Source: Tricholoma matsutake
Taxonomy: Eukaryota; Basidiomycota; Agaricomycetes; Agaricales; Tricholomataceae
DNA length: 64,000 nt
Direction of reading: 5' to 3'
Assembly: GCA_026075535.2 (NCBI GenBank)
Contig: AP026538.1
Span: 18,112,337 to 18,176,336 of the forward strand
Below the pieces are notes generated by a model, which did no database searches, had not been told where the DNA came from, and saw nothing but the letters and a program-made list of their open reading frames with translations. The position numbers and the translations under genes are program-made. Every line of letters begins with the position of its first letter. Positions within the stretch are counted from its first letter, which is position 1. Below, piece by piece: positions 1-10,650 of this stretch.

Positions 1-1194
1 CATTGTCTCGAAGTCATTTGTGCAGCTCACAACAATATTGGACATGAAATGGTCTTCACAACAAAAGCCATTATTTCCCTACGATTTTGGTGGCCTAACA
101 CGAAAGAAGTCATCACATGGTATATTCGCACTTGCCACCTGTGCCAGGTATGACAAACTCGAAATCTCCTTATCCCACCTACTGTTGCCACACCCACACC
201 TTTATTTGGCAAAGTCTACATTGATACCATGCAAATGCCTCCCTCAAACGGATTCAAGTATATTGTACAAGGTCAATGTTCAATAACAACTTATCCTGAG
301 TGGTGAAACCTTCAATGAGAAAATGCCATGACCCTCGGGGACTGGATCTTCAAAGATATCATTTGTAGATGGGGTTCGCTATATGAAATTGTGAGCAATA
401 ATGGATCGGCATTCATCACAGTGTTGGAGCATCTTTTGAAATGATATCATATTAACCACATCTGAATTAGCAGCTACAACTCTCATGTGAACGGGATCAT
501 TGAACAAGCTCATTTCAATATTCAACAATCATTATTCAAAGCAGTCGATGGAGATCAGAGCAAATGGTCAGCTGGAGCACACTCGGTGTTTTGGGCAGAA
601 TGAGTTATGGTTCATAGATGCATGGGTTGCTCTCCTTACTTTGCAATTACAGGATCACATCCTCTAATTCTGCTCGACATCTCCGAAGCAACATACTTGC
701 AACCCCCTCCTGATTCTATTTTATCGACAACCGATCTCATCGCTCGAAGAGCAATAGCCCTGCAGAAACGATCAGCCGACCTCAAAATTCTCTATTCGAA
801 AGTCTATACTGCTTGACTCGAAGCGGCAAAACATTTTGAAGTCATTCACAAATGAATGATGAACGACCACAACTTCAAAAAAGGCGACCTGGTCCTACTT
901 CGCAACATGCAAATTGAGAAATCCCTCAATTGCAAGATGTGACCTTGATATTTAGGCCTGCTCATCATCATCGATCGAAACTATGGAGGAGCCTACATCA
1001 TCTGTGAACTCGATGGATCAGTATTTCATTGACCAGTTGTGGCCTTCTGACTCCTTCCCTATTTTGCACAAAAATCAATTCCCCTACCGCTGAACTTCCT
1101 CAATATCGACTCCAAAAGACTCAAAAAACTTTGAAAGACTTTGAACGTCGACAAAGATATTCCCAAAGACCTTCCGGACTTTGAAGATGAATAA
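1..1194 (+). pseudogene. Ty3/Gypsy pol remnant: integrase zinc domain, core and C-terminal domain
   Basis: One frame reads through a retroviral-type integrase if TGA codons are passed over. The HHCC zinc-binding part comes first (GHEMVF, FWWPNTKEV, then CHLCQ). It is followed by the core, with FGKVYIDTM, IVSNNGSAFI, IIEQAHFNIQQSLFKAVDGD and MGCSPYFAITGSHPL, and then by a C-terminal tail ending at a TAA at 1192-1194. The upstream pol is outside the window. At least eleven stops interrupt the frame, all TGA (for example 304, 316, 442, 463, 601, 814, 853, 940, 946, 1030, 1048). They fall where relatives carry arginine, as in CQV-stop-QTRN and WAE-stop-V. No TAA or TAG stop was seen before the end, so this looks like CpG deamination of an old copy. 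It is not functional. Confidence 0.85.
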
Positions 1195-1456
1195 TTATCT
1201 CCTTTCTTTGTTCATGATCGCTTTCCTATGACCTTGATTTCTTTTAGTGTACAATACAAGTCATGATATCGCATTATAGCATGGTCACACAAACTCCAAA
1301 AGGGTTTTTTGGCCATGATGATGTACTGAGCCTTTCCCTTATTCCTTTTTTTTTCTTTTCTTCTTTCATTTCCTTCTTACTTTTCTTATTGCTACTTTTG
1401 AGACTCACAAAAAAAAAAAAATCTAAATTATAAAACAGAAAGAACGACACAATCTA

Positions 1457-2751
1457 TTACTCTTCCAACATCTCTTCCACCACTTCTATTTGCCTGCACA
1501 AAACCTCCATCTCGACCTTCAATTCTGCCAACCTCATCGCCAGATATCAACAATGAGTCATGACCTCCTCATCGACATCCTCACCCTCTTCGAAACTATT
1601 CGAGGCTTTTGCTTTTGCCTTTCCCTTTGACAACTTCTTTTTCTCCTTCGATGGTTTCGAAGGGCCTGCGACCAGTTTGATGTCGGCGATGGGACCCATG
1701 ACGTGAATTCGAGGTACTTTTGATCCAAAAATAGGTTAGCATACACTACGAGATTATATCAAATGAATTTTGTACCTGGTTTTGGGCGCAAATCTGGTTT
1801 TGCAACCCCAAATCGTCTCACTTTGCCTTTGCAAAGTCCCCGCCTCAAGACCTCTTCCCAGTAGCAACCCTGTGCTGCCTGAGTGCACTTTGTGCACTTT
1901 GGGGCTCCCTCCTTGACAACACATGATGGCTGGAATATCATCCTAGCACATCGATTGCACTATGACATTGATTACCCCTCTGAAAACCCTTTGAAAGCAA
2001 AGCAAAAACTCACCAGGCCTTCGAAGTCGAGAAGTCCACCCTCAGCAAACCTCCTCTGCTTGCTCTCTACCCTGTCCTTGATGACCTCATTCTCATCATC
2101 CTTGCCTCGCTCGATCTCCACTACCTTATGCTTCCCAATCCTGACTATCGGCAATCCTCCCAAATCTTCTTCCTCATCCTCCTCTCCAGCCTCTAGCCTC
2201 TTGATCACTTGTGCCTCCACTGCAAGCTCTGCATTTCGTCATTGCAGTTCCTCCTTCGACAGCATTTTAGCATGAAACTCAGCAAGGGCTGTGGCTCGAG
2301 CGTCTATTAATGCCCCCTTCCGAGCCTTGATTTTCACCTTCTTTTCATCTTCCTCCACCCTGCGAGCCTCCTCCTCCTCCTCCCGAACCCATCTCGCTTC
2401 TTCTTCCCTTCACTCTCGCTCTACCTGCTTACTCAGATCTGCAAATAAAAAGTCTCCCCCCCACAAAAGCCATTTGTGTTGAGCCATCAGTTTGAAAAGC
2501 TTGAAAACCTCATTGATGACCTGTTGCATGGTCGAGTTGTGTTCCTCACCCAAATTGTCTGCCAATTTGTTGTATTCCACCTGAACATATCGTGTTAGAA
2601 TCCAAATATTGAATGGGAATTGGAAACTTACCATCTTCTTACAAAAACCTTTCCCCCACACTTCGAAGTCGAGGTCTTCAGCGACACTGCAATCGGGCAT
2701 CAATTTGGTATATTTGAGGATTTTGGTGTTGAGTTCGGCAAGAAGAGACAT
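1457..2751 (-). pseudogene. Antisense four-exon gene with coiled coil and Cys-rich zinc-finger-like segment, decayed
   Basis: Read on the minus strand as exons 2751-2632, 2580-2014, 1929-1776 and 1716-1457. The introns of 51, 84 and 59 bases have GTAAGT, GTGAGT and GTACAA donors and AG acceptors, and all phases agree. The conceptual product is about 366 residues. It has an N-terminal helical part (MSLLAELNTKILKYTK), a long charged Arg/Glu-rich coiled coil, a short C-x2-C/C cluster (CVVKEGAPKCTKC then GC), a Lys-rich linker and a C-terminal helix (YLAMRLAELKVEMEVLC). Three internal stops are all TGA in places that suit arginine. Similar coiled-coil plus CxxC proteins are common unnamed Agaricomycete proteins. 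The position just 3' of Gypsy pol, on the opposite strand, suggests an accessory ORF of the element, but a captured or flanking gene is possible. Function unknown. Confidence 0.65.
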
Positions 2752-3112
2752 GATGAAAAATAGTGTCAAAGGTTTAAAGAGGTGACGAAGAAGAACGAGA
2801 AGTTTTTTGAGTTTTGTTTACAATTTCAACACGATCATGCAGTTCTCACGTGACTCCAATCGGCTGACTTGGACAGTCAGGATTTCAGTAAGGGGGAGGA
2901 TGATAGGTCCACTGTGTGCTCTAAGCTCTGGGAACATCTCCAGAGGCATCGGCACATCAAAATGCATGCTCCCAACCCCTACAAACCCTGCCACACCACT
3001 CTGAAACTACTTTGATCAACTTTGAACTACTTTGATCAACTTCGAATGACTTCAAATGAGATTGCAGCACTTTGAACACCTTCGGCTGCCATACACCTAT
3101 TGCACCACCCTT
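2752..3112. other. Non-coding junction between two Gypsy remnants
   Basis: No coding sequence was recognised. It includes a purine-rich stretch near 2889-2905 and short tandem copies of CTACTTTGATCAACTT at 3007-3045. Homology to Gypsy copy 1 begins near 3113, so this is probably the 3' end or LTR of the left-hand element. Confidence 0.35.
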
Positions 3113-4836
3113 CGAAATTCTTGATAAAACACCGGTAGAAATTGATGAAGCCTAAAAAGGACTGCACCTCTTTCTTGTTTGTGGGCATTGGCCATCTCAT
3201 GACCCCATTCACCTTGACCGGATCCATCTCCACCTGGCCCTCCGAGATAATCAGGCTGAGATACTCGATCTTGGTCTTCTCAAACTCGCACTTGTCCTGA
3301 TGAAGGTAGAGTTTGTACTGTCAAAGTTGTTCTAAGATGAGGCATGTAATGCGATGATGCTCTTCTACCGTGTGAGTGAAGATGAGGATATCATCGAGAT
3401 AGATATAGATGATGCCCTCGAGGATGAGGTTGTGTAAGATGTCATTCATCATGGTCTGGAAGGTGGCAGGGGCCAAAGAACATGACGAGTGGTCCAAAAA
3501 GACCACGGTTGGTACAAAAGGCTGCCTTCCACTCATCTCCCTCCTTTATCCTCACATTATTGTAACCCCAATGGACGTCGAGTTTGGTGAAGTATTGCAC
3601 TCCATGGAGTTGGTTCATGAGTTCGGAGATGAGAGGTAGTGGGTAGCAATTTTTGACCATGATGTCATTGAGCCTTCTATAGTCTTGAACTGGATGAAGT
3701 GAGCCATCCTTCTTCCTGACAAAGAAAAAGGGAGAGGCCATGGGCGACTTGGATGGTCGAATACATCCAGAGGCTAGGTGCTCGTCAATAAACTGGTCAA
3801 GCTGTCGCTGTTCCTTGGGGGAGAGAGGATAGACCTTGCAGGAGGAAGGGGTTGCACTGGGGATGAGTTCAATTGCATGATCCCATGGCTTGTGTGCAGG
3901 GAGAGAATTGAATGATTCCTTGGAGAACACATCCTTGAACTCATGGAGATGAGGAAGTATGGAGTCAGTAGAGGATTTAGCAGTATTGTTTTTGTGGAAC
4001 ACCTCAGCAAGGTGCTGGGATATGTTCGATGTAGCACACACCTCATGTGATGGACAAATCACAGTGTAGAAAATCTGATCCCCTTCCTCAACTTCCTCTG
4101 GTTCCTCCTCATCATCATCTGAGTCTGGTATCAGATCAGGAACCCCCTCCAACTCCACATCCAGCACTGGTAGGGGTCCAGCACGACACTTCCTGGTGCA
4201 TTGTATCAAGGCCCTTTGTCCGCGATGTTCCAGTTTGGCTTCTGTGAAACAAGTGTGACAACAGGATGGGCATCGGCTCATGGTAACCTCCCCAGTACAC
4301 CAGTTGACCTCTGGGTTATGGTCTCGAAGCCACGGGTAGCCCAAAATTACCTTCTGCTTTCCTAATTGAGTGACAGCAAAAAGGGCATGCTCACTGTGAT
4401 CTTTGTAATGGAGAACCAGATCTACAACCTCTTGGATGGCACCAGCTTCATTTGGGGATCCATCCACATTATAAACAGGTATTGGACGTGAGAGTGAGCG
4501 AGTGTTTAGGTGATGTTGTTGCACAAGATATGTGTCAATGAAGAGGCCAGTCACACCGGAGTCCAGTAGCACAGAGATACCAAGTAACTGTCCCATGTCG
4601 GTAGTCTGTAGTTCAATTGCCAGGTTCAAGGAGTGTGCAGAGGGAGTGGATGCAACAATATATTTGCATGGTAATTTGTGCTCCCATGATTTGATTTTGG
4701 GATGCAGGGCAGAGGGGGAGATAGGGGAAGCAGGTATGTCTTCAGCCAAGTTTGGAGGGTTAGAGAGGGGAATAGTAGGTTCATCTTCCAGGGATTCAAC
4801 TGACAAAACTTCAAAGTGGTTGTGGACAGGCAACAA
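3113..4836 (-). pseudogene. Pol of Gypsy copy 1: aspartic protease and reverse transcriptase, frameshifted
   Basis: A 464-codon open stretch (4836-3442) holds a retropepsin active-site motif (SVLLDSGVTGLFIDTYL), an acidic linker (SDDDEEEPEEVEEGD) and RT blocks (YPLSPKEQRQLDQFIDEHLA, SPFFFVRKKDGSLHPV, YFTKLDVHWGYNNVRI, GDEWKAAFCTNRG). A frameshift near 3470-3530 moves the catalytic YLDD block (IYIYLDDILIFT, about 3380) to another frame. The thumb/connection region follows (QVEMDPVKVNGVMRWPMPTN) and homology ends near 3113. The protein would be truncated before RNase H and integrase, so this copy is dead. Confidence 0.85.
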
Positions 4837-4893
4837 GGGTGTAGGAGTGGTGGTTGGAGTCTGGAATGCAGCATTGAAGGCTGCATTTGTGAG

Positions 4894-5937
4894 TCAGTTC
4901 TCATTGCAGAGGGAAGCAGCTTCATACCAAGCATGGATATCATCGTCTGCCAGACGTCCTTCCAACATCTGGGCAATCTGGTCCTGAATCTCTTGGTTGA
5001 GGCCCCATTGGAACTTCACCACTGTTGGTAGCCCATCCCCATACCCTGCCATGTCCACCAAATCTCTAAACTCATCAATATAATCGTCCACAGATCGACA
5101 TGCCTGGTGGTAGGTGGATGACTCAAGTCATGTCACTGCTTGGTAGTGCTCTTCGAGGGGGCAAAAGTGGCGTATAAACTCTGTTCAAAAATCACCCCAA
5201 GTGGAGAAGGGTAGAGAACTGAGTTCTTTAGTTTGGCATAGAATACGGTCCACGTAAAGATAGGCATGTTCAGATTTCATGTATGTGAAGGCCAAATAAA
5301 TTTTTGCAGCTTCATCAACAAATTGATGCAACTGGAGACTGATGTATAACTCACAGGAGTTAAGGAATGCACACGCACCATTAAATTTGGTGGGGGGGGA
5401 CAGTTTGATCTGGGCGCGCTCCTTGGGTGCATTAGGCAGTGCATCGGGTGGTGTGTCATTGTTGGGCACACTTGGAGTCACAATGGGGGGAATATTAGTC
5501 GAGGAGCTAGTCTGAAGCATTCTGACAAAGTTTTCGATCGTAGATTTAAGCAAATCAATTTGCGCACATATTGCAGCAACATTGCTTTCAAGCGCGTTGA
5601 GGTGCTCTGATGCATCCATAGCGCTAGGGGGCACGTTTGGGGAAAATGGTGGCGCACTAAAGGCGGGACTGTCAGGAACGGTGTGTAGGGAGTCTATGGA
5701 GCTTTGGGAAGTGTCGTCCACTCTGTACCTGCCTATATTGGGCATCACGTTCGCGATTTCGGGCCTTAAGAGAGAGTTTTCTACTATAAGGGCAACCTTA
5801 GCCTCTAGCAAAGGGAAATCTGAAGTTAAAATTATGCTACATAATACAGGGATTGGGGGCGCACCTAGCAAAGGGAAATCCGAAGAGAAAACTCTAAAGA
5901 TCCCTTTGCCAGTGCCCAGTATATGTGAAAACTGCAA
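4894..5937 (-). pseudogene. Gag of Gypsy copy 1, zinc knuckle deleted
   Basis: The reading frame runs from 5937 to a TGA near 5185 and resumes to 4894. It holds the retrotransposon gag core: SPPTKFNGACAFLNSCELYI, FTYMKSEHAYLY, LPFSTWGDF, SVDDYIDEFRDLVDMAGYGD and VKFQWGLNQEIQDQIAQ. The stop after LPFSTWGDF is shared with copy 2 and sits where relatives have arginine. A CCHC knuckle would normally follow; here the frame goes from TPTTTPTP straight into the pre-protease segment, so nucleic-acid binding would be lost. The N-terminal 60 residues overlap the presumed LTR/leader and are probably not translated. Confidence 0.75.
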
Positions 5938-6217
5938 AAATCAAATAATAACTAAAAATAGAAAAGGCGGAGATAGGCTGATCAAGGCCGCCACATGACA
6001 TAATACCAAGGGGTAGATGTCGGAAGGGTACTCTGTTTCTAAATATAAAACTGTCAACATGCACAAATGTGATAGAAAGGGAAATTAGTAATAAAATAAG
6101 GGAAAAACCATAGAAAATGAAGAATAGAAGGAAACAAGGTGAGAAAAAATATAGGACAAATGTAAAAAATAGGAGAAACACATGGGGCACCCTCTAGTCC
6201 CCTTACAGAAGTTCTGA

Positions 6218-7373
6218 TCATGATTGAGAAAGAAGAGCAGAAGCAAACCTTTAGAGCAATTTGTGGAGGACAGTCATGGGACAATAATATTGTGAATGTG
6301 GAGAAGCCAGTGGAGGAGTGCCAAAAGTGTATCATGAATATCTGTCAGTGTTTCAGAAGAAGGAGTCTGAGCAAATGCTGGTGTGGAAGCCATGCAATCA
6401 TGCGATCAAGATGAAGCCAGGGTTTGTGCTGAAGAAGTCTCAGGTATATCCATTATCTCCGATGGAACAAGAAGAAGTGGATGCATTCCTGAAGGAGCAA
6501 TTGTGCAAAGGATATATCCGACCTTCAAAATTGCTGCAGACATCACCAATATTCTTTGTACCAAATAAAGATCAGAGGAAGAGGATGTGTACTGATTATA
6601 GGTATCTGAATGAGTGGACAGTGAAGAATGCATACCCCCTGCTGTTGATCTCAGAAATAATTGACAAGGTGGGAAAAGCCAAAGTCTTTACAAAATTGGA
6701 TTTATGATGGGATACAACAATGTATGAATAAAGAAAGGAGATGAGTGGAAGGCTGCATTTGCCATGCGTCGAGGATCCTTCAAGCCACTTGTCATGTTTT
6801 TCAGGATGACTAATAGTCCCCAACCTTTCCAAAATATGATGAACAACATTTTCAAGGATGTAATAGACAAAGGCATGTTAATAATATTTATTGATGACAT
6901 TCTTACATTCATGGAGGATGAAGAGAATCATGAGGCAATAGTGCAGGAGGTGCTATGGAGGTTAGCAGAGAATGATGTATTTTTGAGACTGGAGAAGTGT
7001 GTGTTTGGGGCAAGCAAGATCAAGTTCCTAGGATTATTGATCAGCCCTGACAGGATCAAAATGGATCCAATCAAGGTACAGGTGATCATGGATTGGCCTG
7101 CACCCACCCATGTCAACGAGGTTCGAGCTTTCTTGGGACTTGCAAATTATTATTGTTGCTTTTTGCATAATTTTTCCAAAATTGCTGCACCCTTACATAA
7201 CCTTATGCAAAAGGGAGTAGTGTGGAGGTGGGGAGAGCAGCAGCAGACAGCATGTGAGGAGTTGAAGAGGAAGTTTGTGGAGGGACCAATATTAGCCCCA
7301 GTAGATTTCATGCATCCCTTACAAGTGGAATCAGATGCATCCAACTTTGCTACTGGAGCAGTATTATCAATGC
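6218..7373 (+). pseudogene. Second Gypsy lineage: reverse transcriptase to start of RNase H
   Basis: Three frames together give a Ty3/Gypsy RT: VYHEYLSVFQKKESEQ, NHAIKMKPGF, VYPLSPMEQEEVDAFLKEQL, FFVPNKDQRKRMCTDYRYLN and KVFTKLDL. After a frameshift near 6705-6764 it continues RRGSFKPLVMFFRMTNSPQP, then IFIDDILTFM (FIDD catalytic block), FLGLLISPDRIKMDP and VRAFLGLANYYCCF. It ends in the RNase H start VESDASNFATGAVLSM, where a solo LTR interrupts it. It is diverged from copies 1 and 2 and belongs to a separate family in the opposite orientation to copy 1. Confidence 0.85.
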
Positions 7374-7962
7374 TGTTAAGTTCTGAGTCGAGGATGAAAG
7401 ACATCAGAATTCTGGTCAGACCCGGAATGGTAGAACTGAGTGGTAGGAGTGGGATCCCAAAGGAAATCTGGGATGAAGATTAAATGGGCAGAAAGGACTT
7501 GGCTTCAGTTTATAAGAAACTGCGCCCTTCTCCTCATCAAGTGTCCTAATTTCAAATAAAGGTGAGTGGGGAAGGGGAAGATCAGAAGTCCGGAGGTTAT
7601 CCAGTGAGGACGAGTATAGGTGTAGAGGAAGACTTAGATAGAGATGAAGGGAAGTGAGGATTGACTTGGATTAAACTGAGTGACTTGGTTGGAACAAATG
7701 GGTGACTTTGTTGATTTACAAACTGGTGATACAAAACGAAGGTAGCTAGCTTAAATACTAAAGTCCAGAGATGATAGGGGTTTCCCTGTGATAATTGCAA
7801 ACCGGCTTCTGAGGCATTTCCTGAAACTGTTTCATGTAATTGGAAATGGGGGAATTTTGCCTATTAGGCAGTGCTGCTGATAGGAGGTGGGCAGTGTTGC
7901 AAGGTGGCTGGAAACTGCAGTGGAAACGATCAGAAATCCAGTCAGAGGAATCAGTCTTGACA
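7374..7962. mobile_element. Solo LTR (589 bases) with 5-bp target duplication AATGC
   Basis: The insert starts TGTTAAGTTCTGAGTC and ends CAGTCTTGACA, so it has TG...CA ends with short inverted termini (TGTTAAG/CTTGACA). It is flanked by AATGC at 7369-7373 and 7963-7967. Removing the LTR and one AATGC joins GAVLSM to LCKDDKWHP in frame, as expected for RNase H. This is the scar left by LTR-LTR recombination of a full element. The internal family is not represented elsewhere in the window as far as I can see. Confidence 0.88.
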
Positions 7963-8380
7963 AATGCTGTGCAAAGATGACAAATGGCATCCTTGTGCAT
8001 ATTTGTCCTGAGGGTTGAATGATGTGGAGAGGAATTATGATGTGCATGACAAAGAGATGTTGGGGATAATACAAGCATTTGAGGCATGGAGGCATTATTT
8101 GGAGGGATGTACGTATCAGATTGAGATCTGGATGGATCATCAAAATCTGCAATACTTCATGTCCACTAAAAAGCTTAATCACCTGCAAGCACATTAGGTG
8201 CTATTCCTATCACATTTCAATCTTCACTTAGTCCATAAGATGGGAAGCTTAATGAGGAAAGCAGATGCATTATCCAGATGTATTAATCACAAAAGGGGGG
8301 TGGAGGAGGACAATAAGAATGTTACCTTGCTCAAACCCAAATACTTTTGCATTTGTGCTATGCATCAAGGGCATCTATTA
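7963..8380 (+). pseudogene. Second Gypsy lineage, RNase H continued
   Basis: After the solo LTR the frame resumes as CKDDKWHPCAYLS, stop, GLNDVERNYDVHDKEMLGII and continues AWRHYLEGCTYQIEIWMDHQ, LQYFMSTKKL and KADALSRCIN. These are standard RNase H and connector motifs of Ty3/Gypsy elements. Two in-frame stops (TGA in YLS-stop-GLN and TAG after LQAH) break it. It is interrupted at 8381 by element A and continues at 12859. Confidence 0.85.
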
Positions 8381-8702
8381 GAGCTCTTTACTCTCCCCCA
8401 CCTATTCCAATTGGAATCCACTCGGATTCCAAGCTGTCTGATTGGAATGCTAGGAATCTGAGCAGAAGTTACTATGAATTTTTTTGGCAGGAGTTACTGC
8501 CAAAGTTGCATTCCTAGTCTGAACTTTGTCCAATCAGAGTCTGAATGAAGTCCTAGTGGATTCCTAACAAGGTGCTCAGATTCGGAATTTCTTGGTAGGA
8601 GTCCATTCAGATTCCAAACAGCAATCACTAGGAATGCTAGGAATAGTCTGAGCTTGTCTGAGTCCTAGTTAGTCCTTACTTGTAAGTATAAAAGTAATGT
8701 TT

Positions 8703-8782
8703 TGGACAAGAGTCAAACCCTCAACCATTTGATCAACAATTACATAATCAAAGACACTACTAACCATTACACCACAAGGGTG
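8703..8782 (-). other. tRNA-like sequence (Pol III promoter-like) in element A
   Basis: The minus strand reads TGGTGTAATGGTTAGTAGTG (A-box-like, as in D-arms) followed 40-50 bases later by GAGGGTTTGACTCTTGTC (B-box-like, as in T-arms). It is too degenerate in stems and anticodon arm to call a tRNA gene. It lies about 320 bases inside the left end of element A and would be transcribed outward. Compare the sequences at 30414, 50645 and 51976. Confidence 0.5.
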
Positions 8783-9061
8783 TAATTGGTGTAGTAATTA
8801 AACACCCTATTAGGGTTTGCAGTGGCTGTGTATTACAAAGCACACAGTCATCATCAATGCTGCCACCTCATCATCATCAACCACCACCACCACCACCACC
8901 ACACTCGACAACAATGCTGCCTCCATCCCCCCTCTGCCACCACATCCTTAACACCCCACAGCCACAGGTCCCATGGCTGCTACCACAGCAGCACATGGCA
9001 AATGGGAGCCGCAATGCACACTAAACAGGCCCAAATGATGACAATGTTGTTTGGGCTGTAG

Positions 9062-9128
9062 GTAAGTTTTTTTTTTCATTGTTTTTTTGCTGATTTATTT
9101 GAACTAATTACATTTTTTATTTATGTAG
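9062..9128 (+). other. Intron-like spacer 1 in element A
   Basis: GTAAGT followed by a T-run, GAACTAATTA as a possible branch site and TTATGTAG at the end (67 bases). It follows a GGCCCAAATGA...TTTGGGC hairpin at 9028-9057 with four bases between. It has the length and signals of a basidiomycete intron. Confidence 0.5.
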
Positions 9129-9547
9129 GTTTAATCTGTGGTATAACACCACCATGACGATGGCTGCCATAGCCACCACACCAGCTTCCTGAACCACCAC
9201 CACAAGCCACTGCTTGTGGGGTGGCACCAGGGAGCAACAGGACATGAATGAATGGCAATGGTGTGACGATGAAGCAACCCAGACAGTAATGGGGCAACAA
9301 CAACAACAACACCGACAGGACAGATGGGACAACAGGGGGGAGGTGGCAATGAGGATGGGGGAGTGGAGATGACAACAAGGGGCAGCAAGCGGCAGCGGCA
9401 GCAACAACAACAGCAACAACAACAGCAATGACAATGGCAACAACAAATGACGACAAAAGGATGCAACAACAGTGGGGAGAGGGGGAACGACAAGGACCAC
9501 CAAAACCAAAGGCCCAGGAGACATTGATGACATCTCCTGGGCCACAG

Positions 9548-9600
9548 GTAAGTTTTTTCTATTCTCATTTCTTTTTCTTTTTACTGATGAAGTTTTTTAG
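9548..9600 (+). other. Intron-like spacer 2 in element A
   Basis: GTAAGTTTTTTC at the start, TACTGAT as a possible branch site and TTTTTTAG at the end (53 bases). The hairpin GGCCCAGGAGA...TCTCCTGGGCC lies at 9511-9543, immediately upstream. The sequence after it (GTACAAATTTCAACTATTGA) recurs after spacer 4 as GTACTAATTAAAACTATTGA. Confidence 0.55.
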
Positions 9601-9743
9601 GTACAAATTTCAACTATTGACAATGACCAGACAATGACCCAGCATCCACCTGGAAGAGGGCAAGGAGGGTGGTGAATGGGATGGCCACAACACAAAACCA
9701 AAAAAAGGCCCAGGAGATGTTAGCAATGTCTCCTGGGCCATAG

Positions 9744-9802
9744 GTAAGTTTTTTTTTCTTATTTCTTTTTCTTTCTACTAACAAAAATAATATTGACGAC
9801 AG
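9744..9802 (+). other. Intron-like spacer 3 in element A
   Basis: GTAAGTTTTTTTTT, CTACTAACAAAA as a good branch site and GACGACAG at the end (59 bases). It follows the hairpin GGCCCAGGAGA...TCTCCTGGGCC at 9707-9739. Confidence 0.55.
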
Positions 9803-10280
9803 GTGCCCCCTGACATACCCCCACCACTGCCATGAGCCCCTGCTTGTGGGGTGGCTGTGTGGTGGTGCACACCCATTAGCTGGACCAAGATGACCACAAC
9901 CAGCAGTACCACATGGGGCAACAACAATGGGGGCCAACAACAACAGGGGCCAGCAACAACAGGGGGCAATGACCAACGATGGGGGGGGGGGGCAACAATG
10001 GCAAGGAAACAGCACCCTGAGAGACAACAGTGATGGGACAAGCAACGAAGACATGCAGGGCAGCAAGACCCCCCCCCCCCCCCTCCCCACCATGACAGCA
10101 CCTGGGGAGGCAGCAATGAGGAGGGAAGAGGGGAGATGGCAACGAGGAAGGGGAGGCAAGGGGAGGCAGCAACAACAAACAGCAAATGACAAAGTATGAT
10201 GACACTGGGACAGTGGGGGGAGGGGGGGAACAACAAGGAAAAACAAGGCCCAAGAGATGACAATATCTCTTGGGCCAGAT

Positions 10281-10330
10281 GTAAGTTTTTTTTTCTCATT
10301 TCAATTTTTTGTTGCTAACAAACTTTTTAG
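10281..10330 (+). other. Intron-like spacer 4 in element A
   Basis: GTAAGTTTTTTTTT, TTGCTAACAAAC as branch site and CTTTTTAG at the end (50 bases). It follows the hairpin GGCCCAAGAGA...TCTCTTGGGCC at 10247-10276. Confidence 0.55.
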
Positions 10331-10650
10331 GTACTAATTAAAACTATTGACAATGACAAAGGCGACCCACCATGCACCCCTCCCACAGTTGTGAGCCCCT
10401 TCTCACAGGGTGGAGAGTGAGGGTGATGAAACAAGGGGGAAGGGACACAATGGGAGGGGGGAGGGGGACGAAAATGAATGGTGGCAAGATGCTGGCATGA
10501 GGGGAAGGGGATGGGACACATAGGGGACAACAATGGGTGGATGAGCAACAGGCAGACAACAACACAACACCCTGTGCCCCCTCCCTTTCATGGGGCACTG
10601 AGACCCCCGCCCCACCAGTGTGTGAGGGGAGGCTGTCTTTTTTTCTTTCT

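Larger units (their letters stand above)
3113..6207 (-). mobile_element. Ty3/Gypsy retrotransposon copy 1, 3'-truncated
   Basis: Collinear with Gypsy copy 2 (34607 onward, plus strand), starting from the same terminal sequence TGTAAGGGGACTAGAGGGTG (first base at 6207 here, 34607 there). It carries gag, protease and reverse transcriptase, and stops inside the RT/RNase H region after FLGFINFYRCFIKNF; most of RNase H and the integrase are missing. Compared with copy 2 it lacks about 320 bases containing the gag zinc knuckle, but keeps an RT stretch that copy 2 has lost. TG at the outer end fits an LTR start. The 3' LTR is absent and no target duplication can be checked. Confidence 0.8.
8822..10650 (+). 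repeat. Hairpin and intron-like module array in element A
   Basis: Low-complexity DNA (CAA/CAG, CCA, G- and C-runs) organised around two recurring palindromes. GGCCC-type hairpins lie at 9028-9057, 9511-9543, 9707-9739 and 10247-10276. Each is followed within a few bases by a GTAAGT...AG spacer. GTGAGC/CTCAC-type palindromes lie near 9195-9224, 9821-9854 and 10379-10412. The units are 200-600 bases apart. Proline- or leucine-rich ORFs run through this DNA on both strands but look like a by-product of the repeats, not genes. Confidence 0.7.

Noticed and set aside
9117..10600. Long Pro/Leu/Cys-rich ORFs on both strands in element A
   Set aside because: They follow the low-complexity and hairpin repeats, overlap on opposite strands and have no conserved domain.
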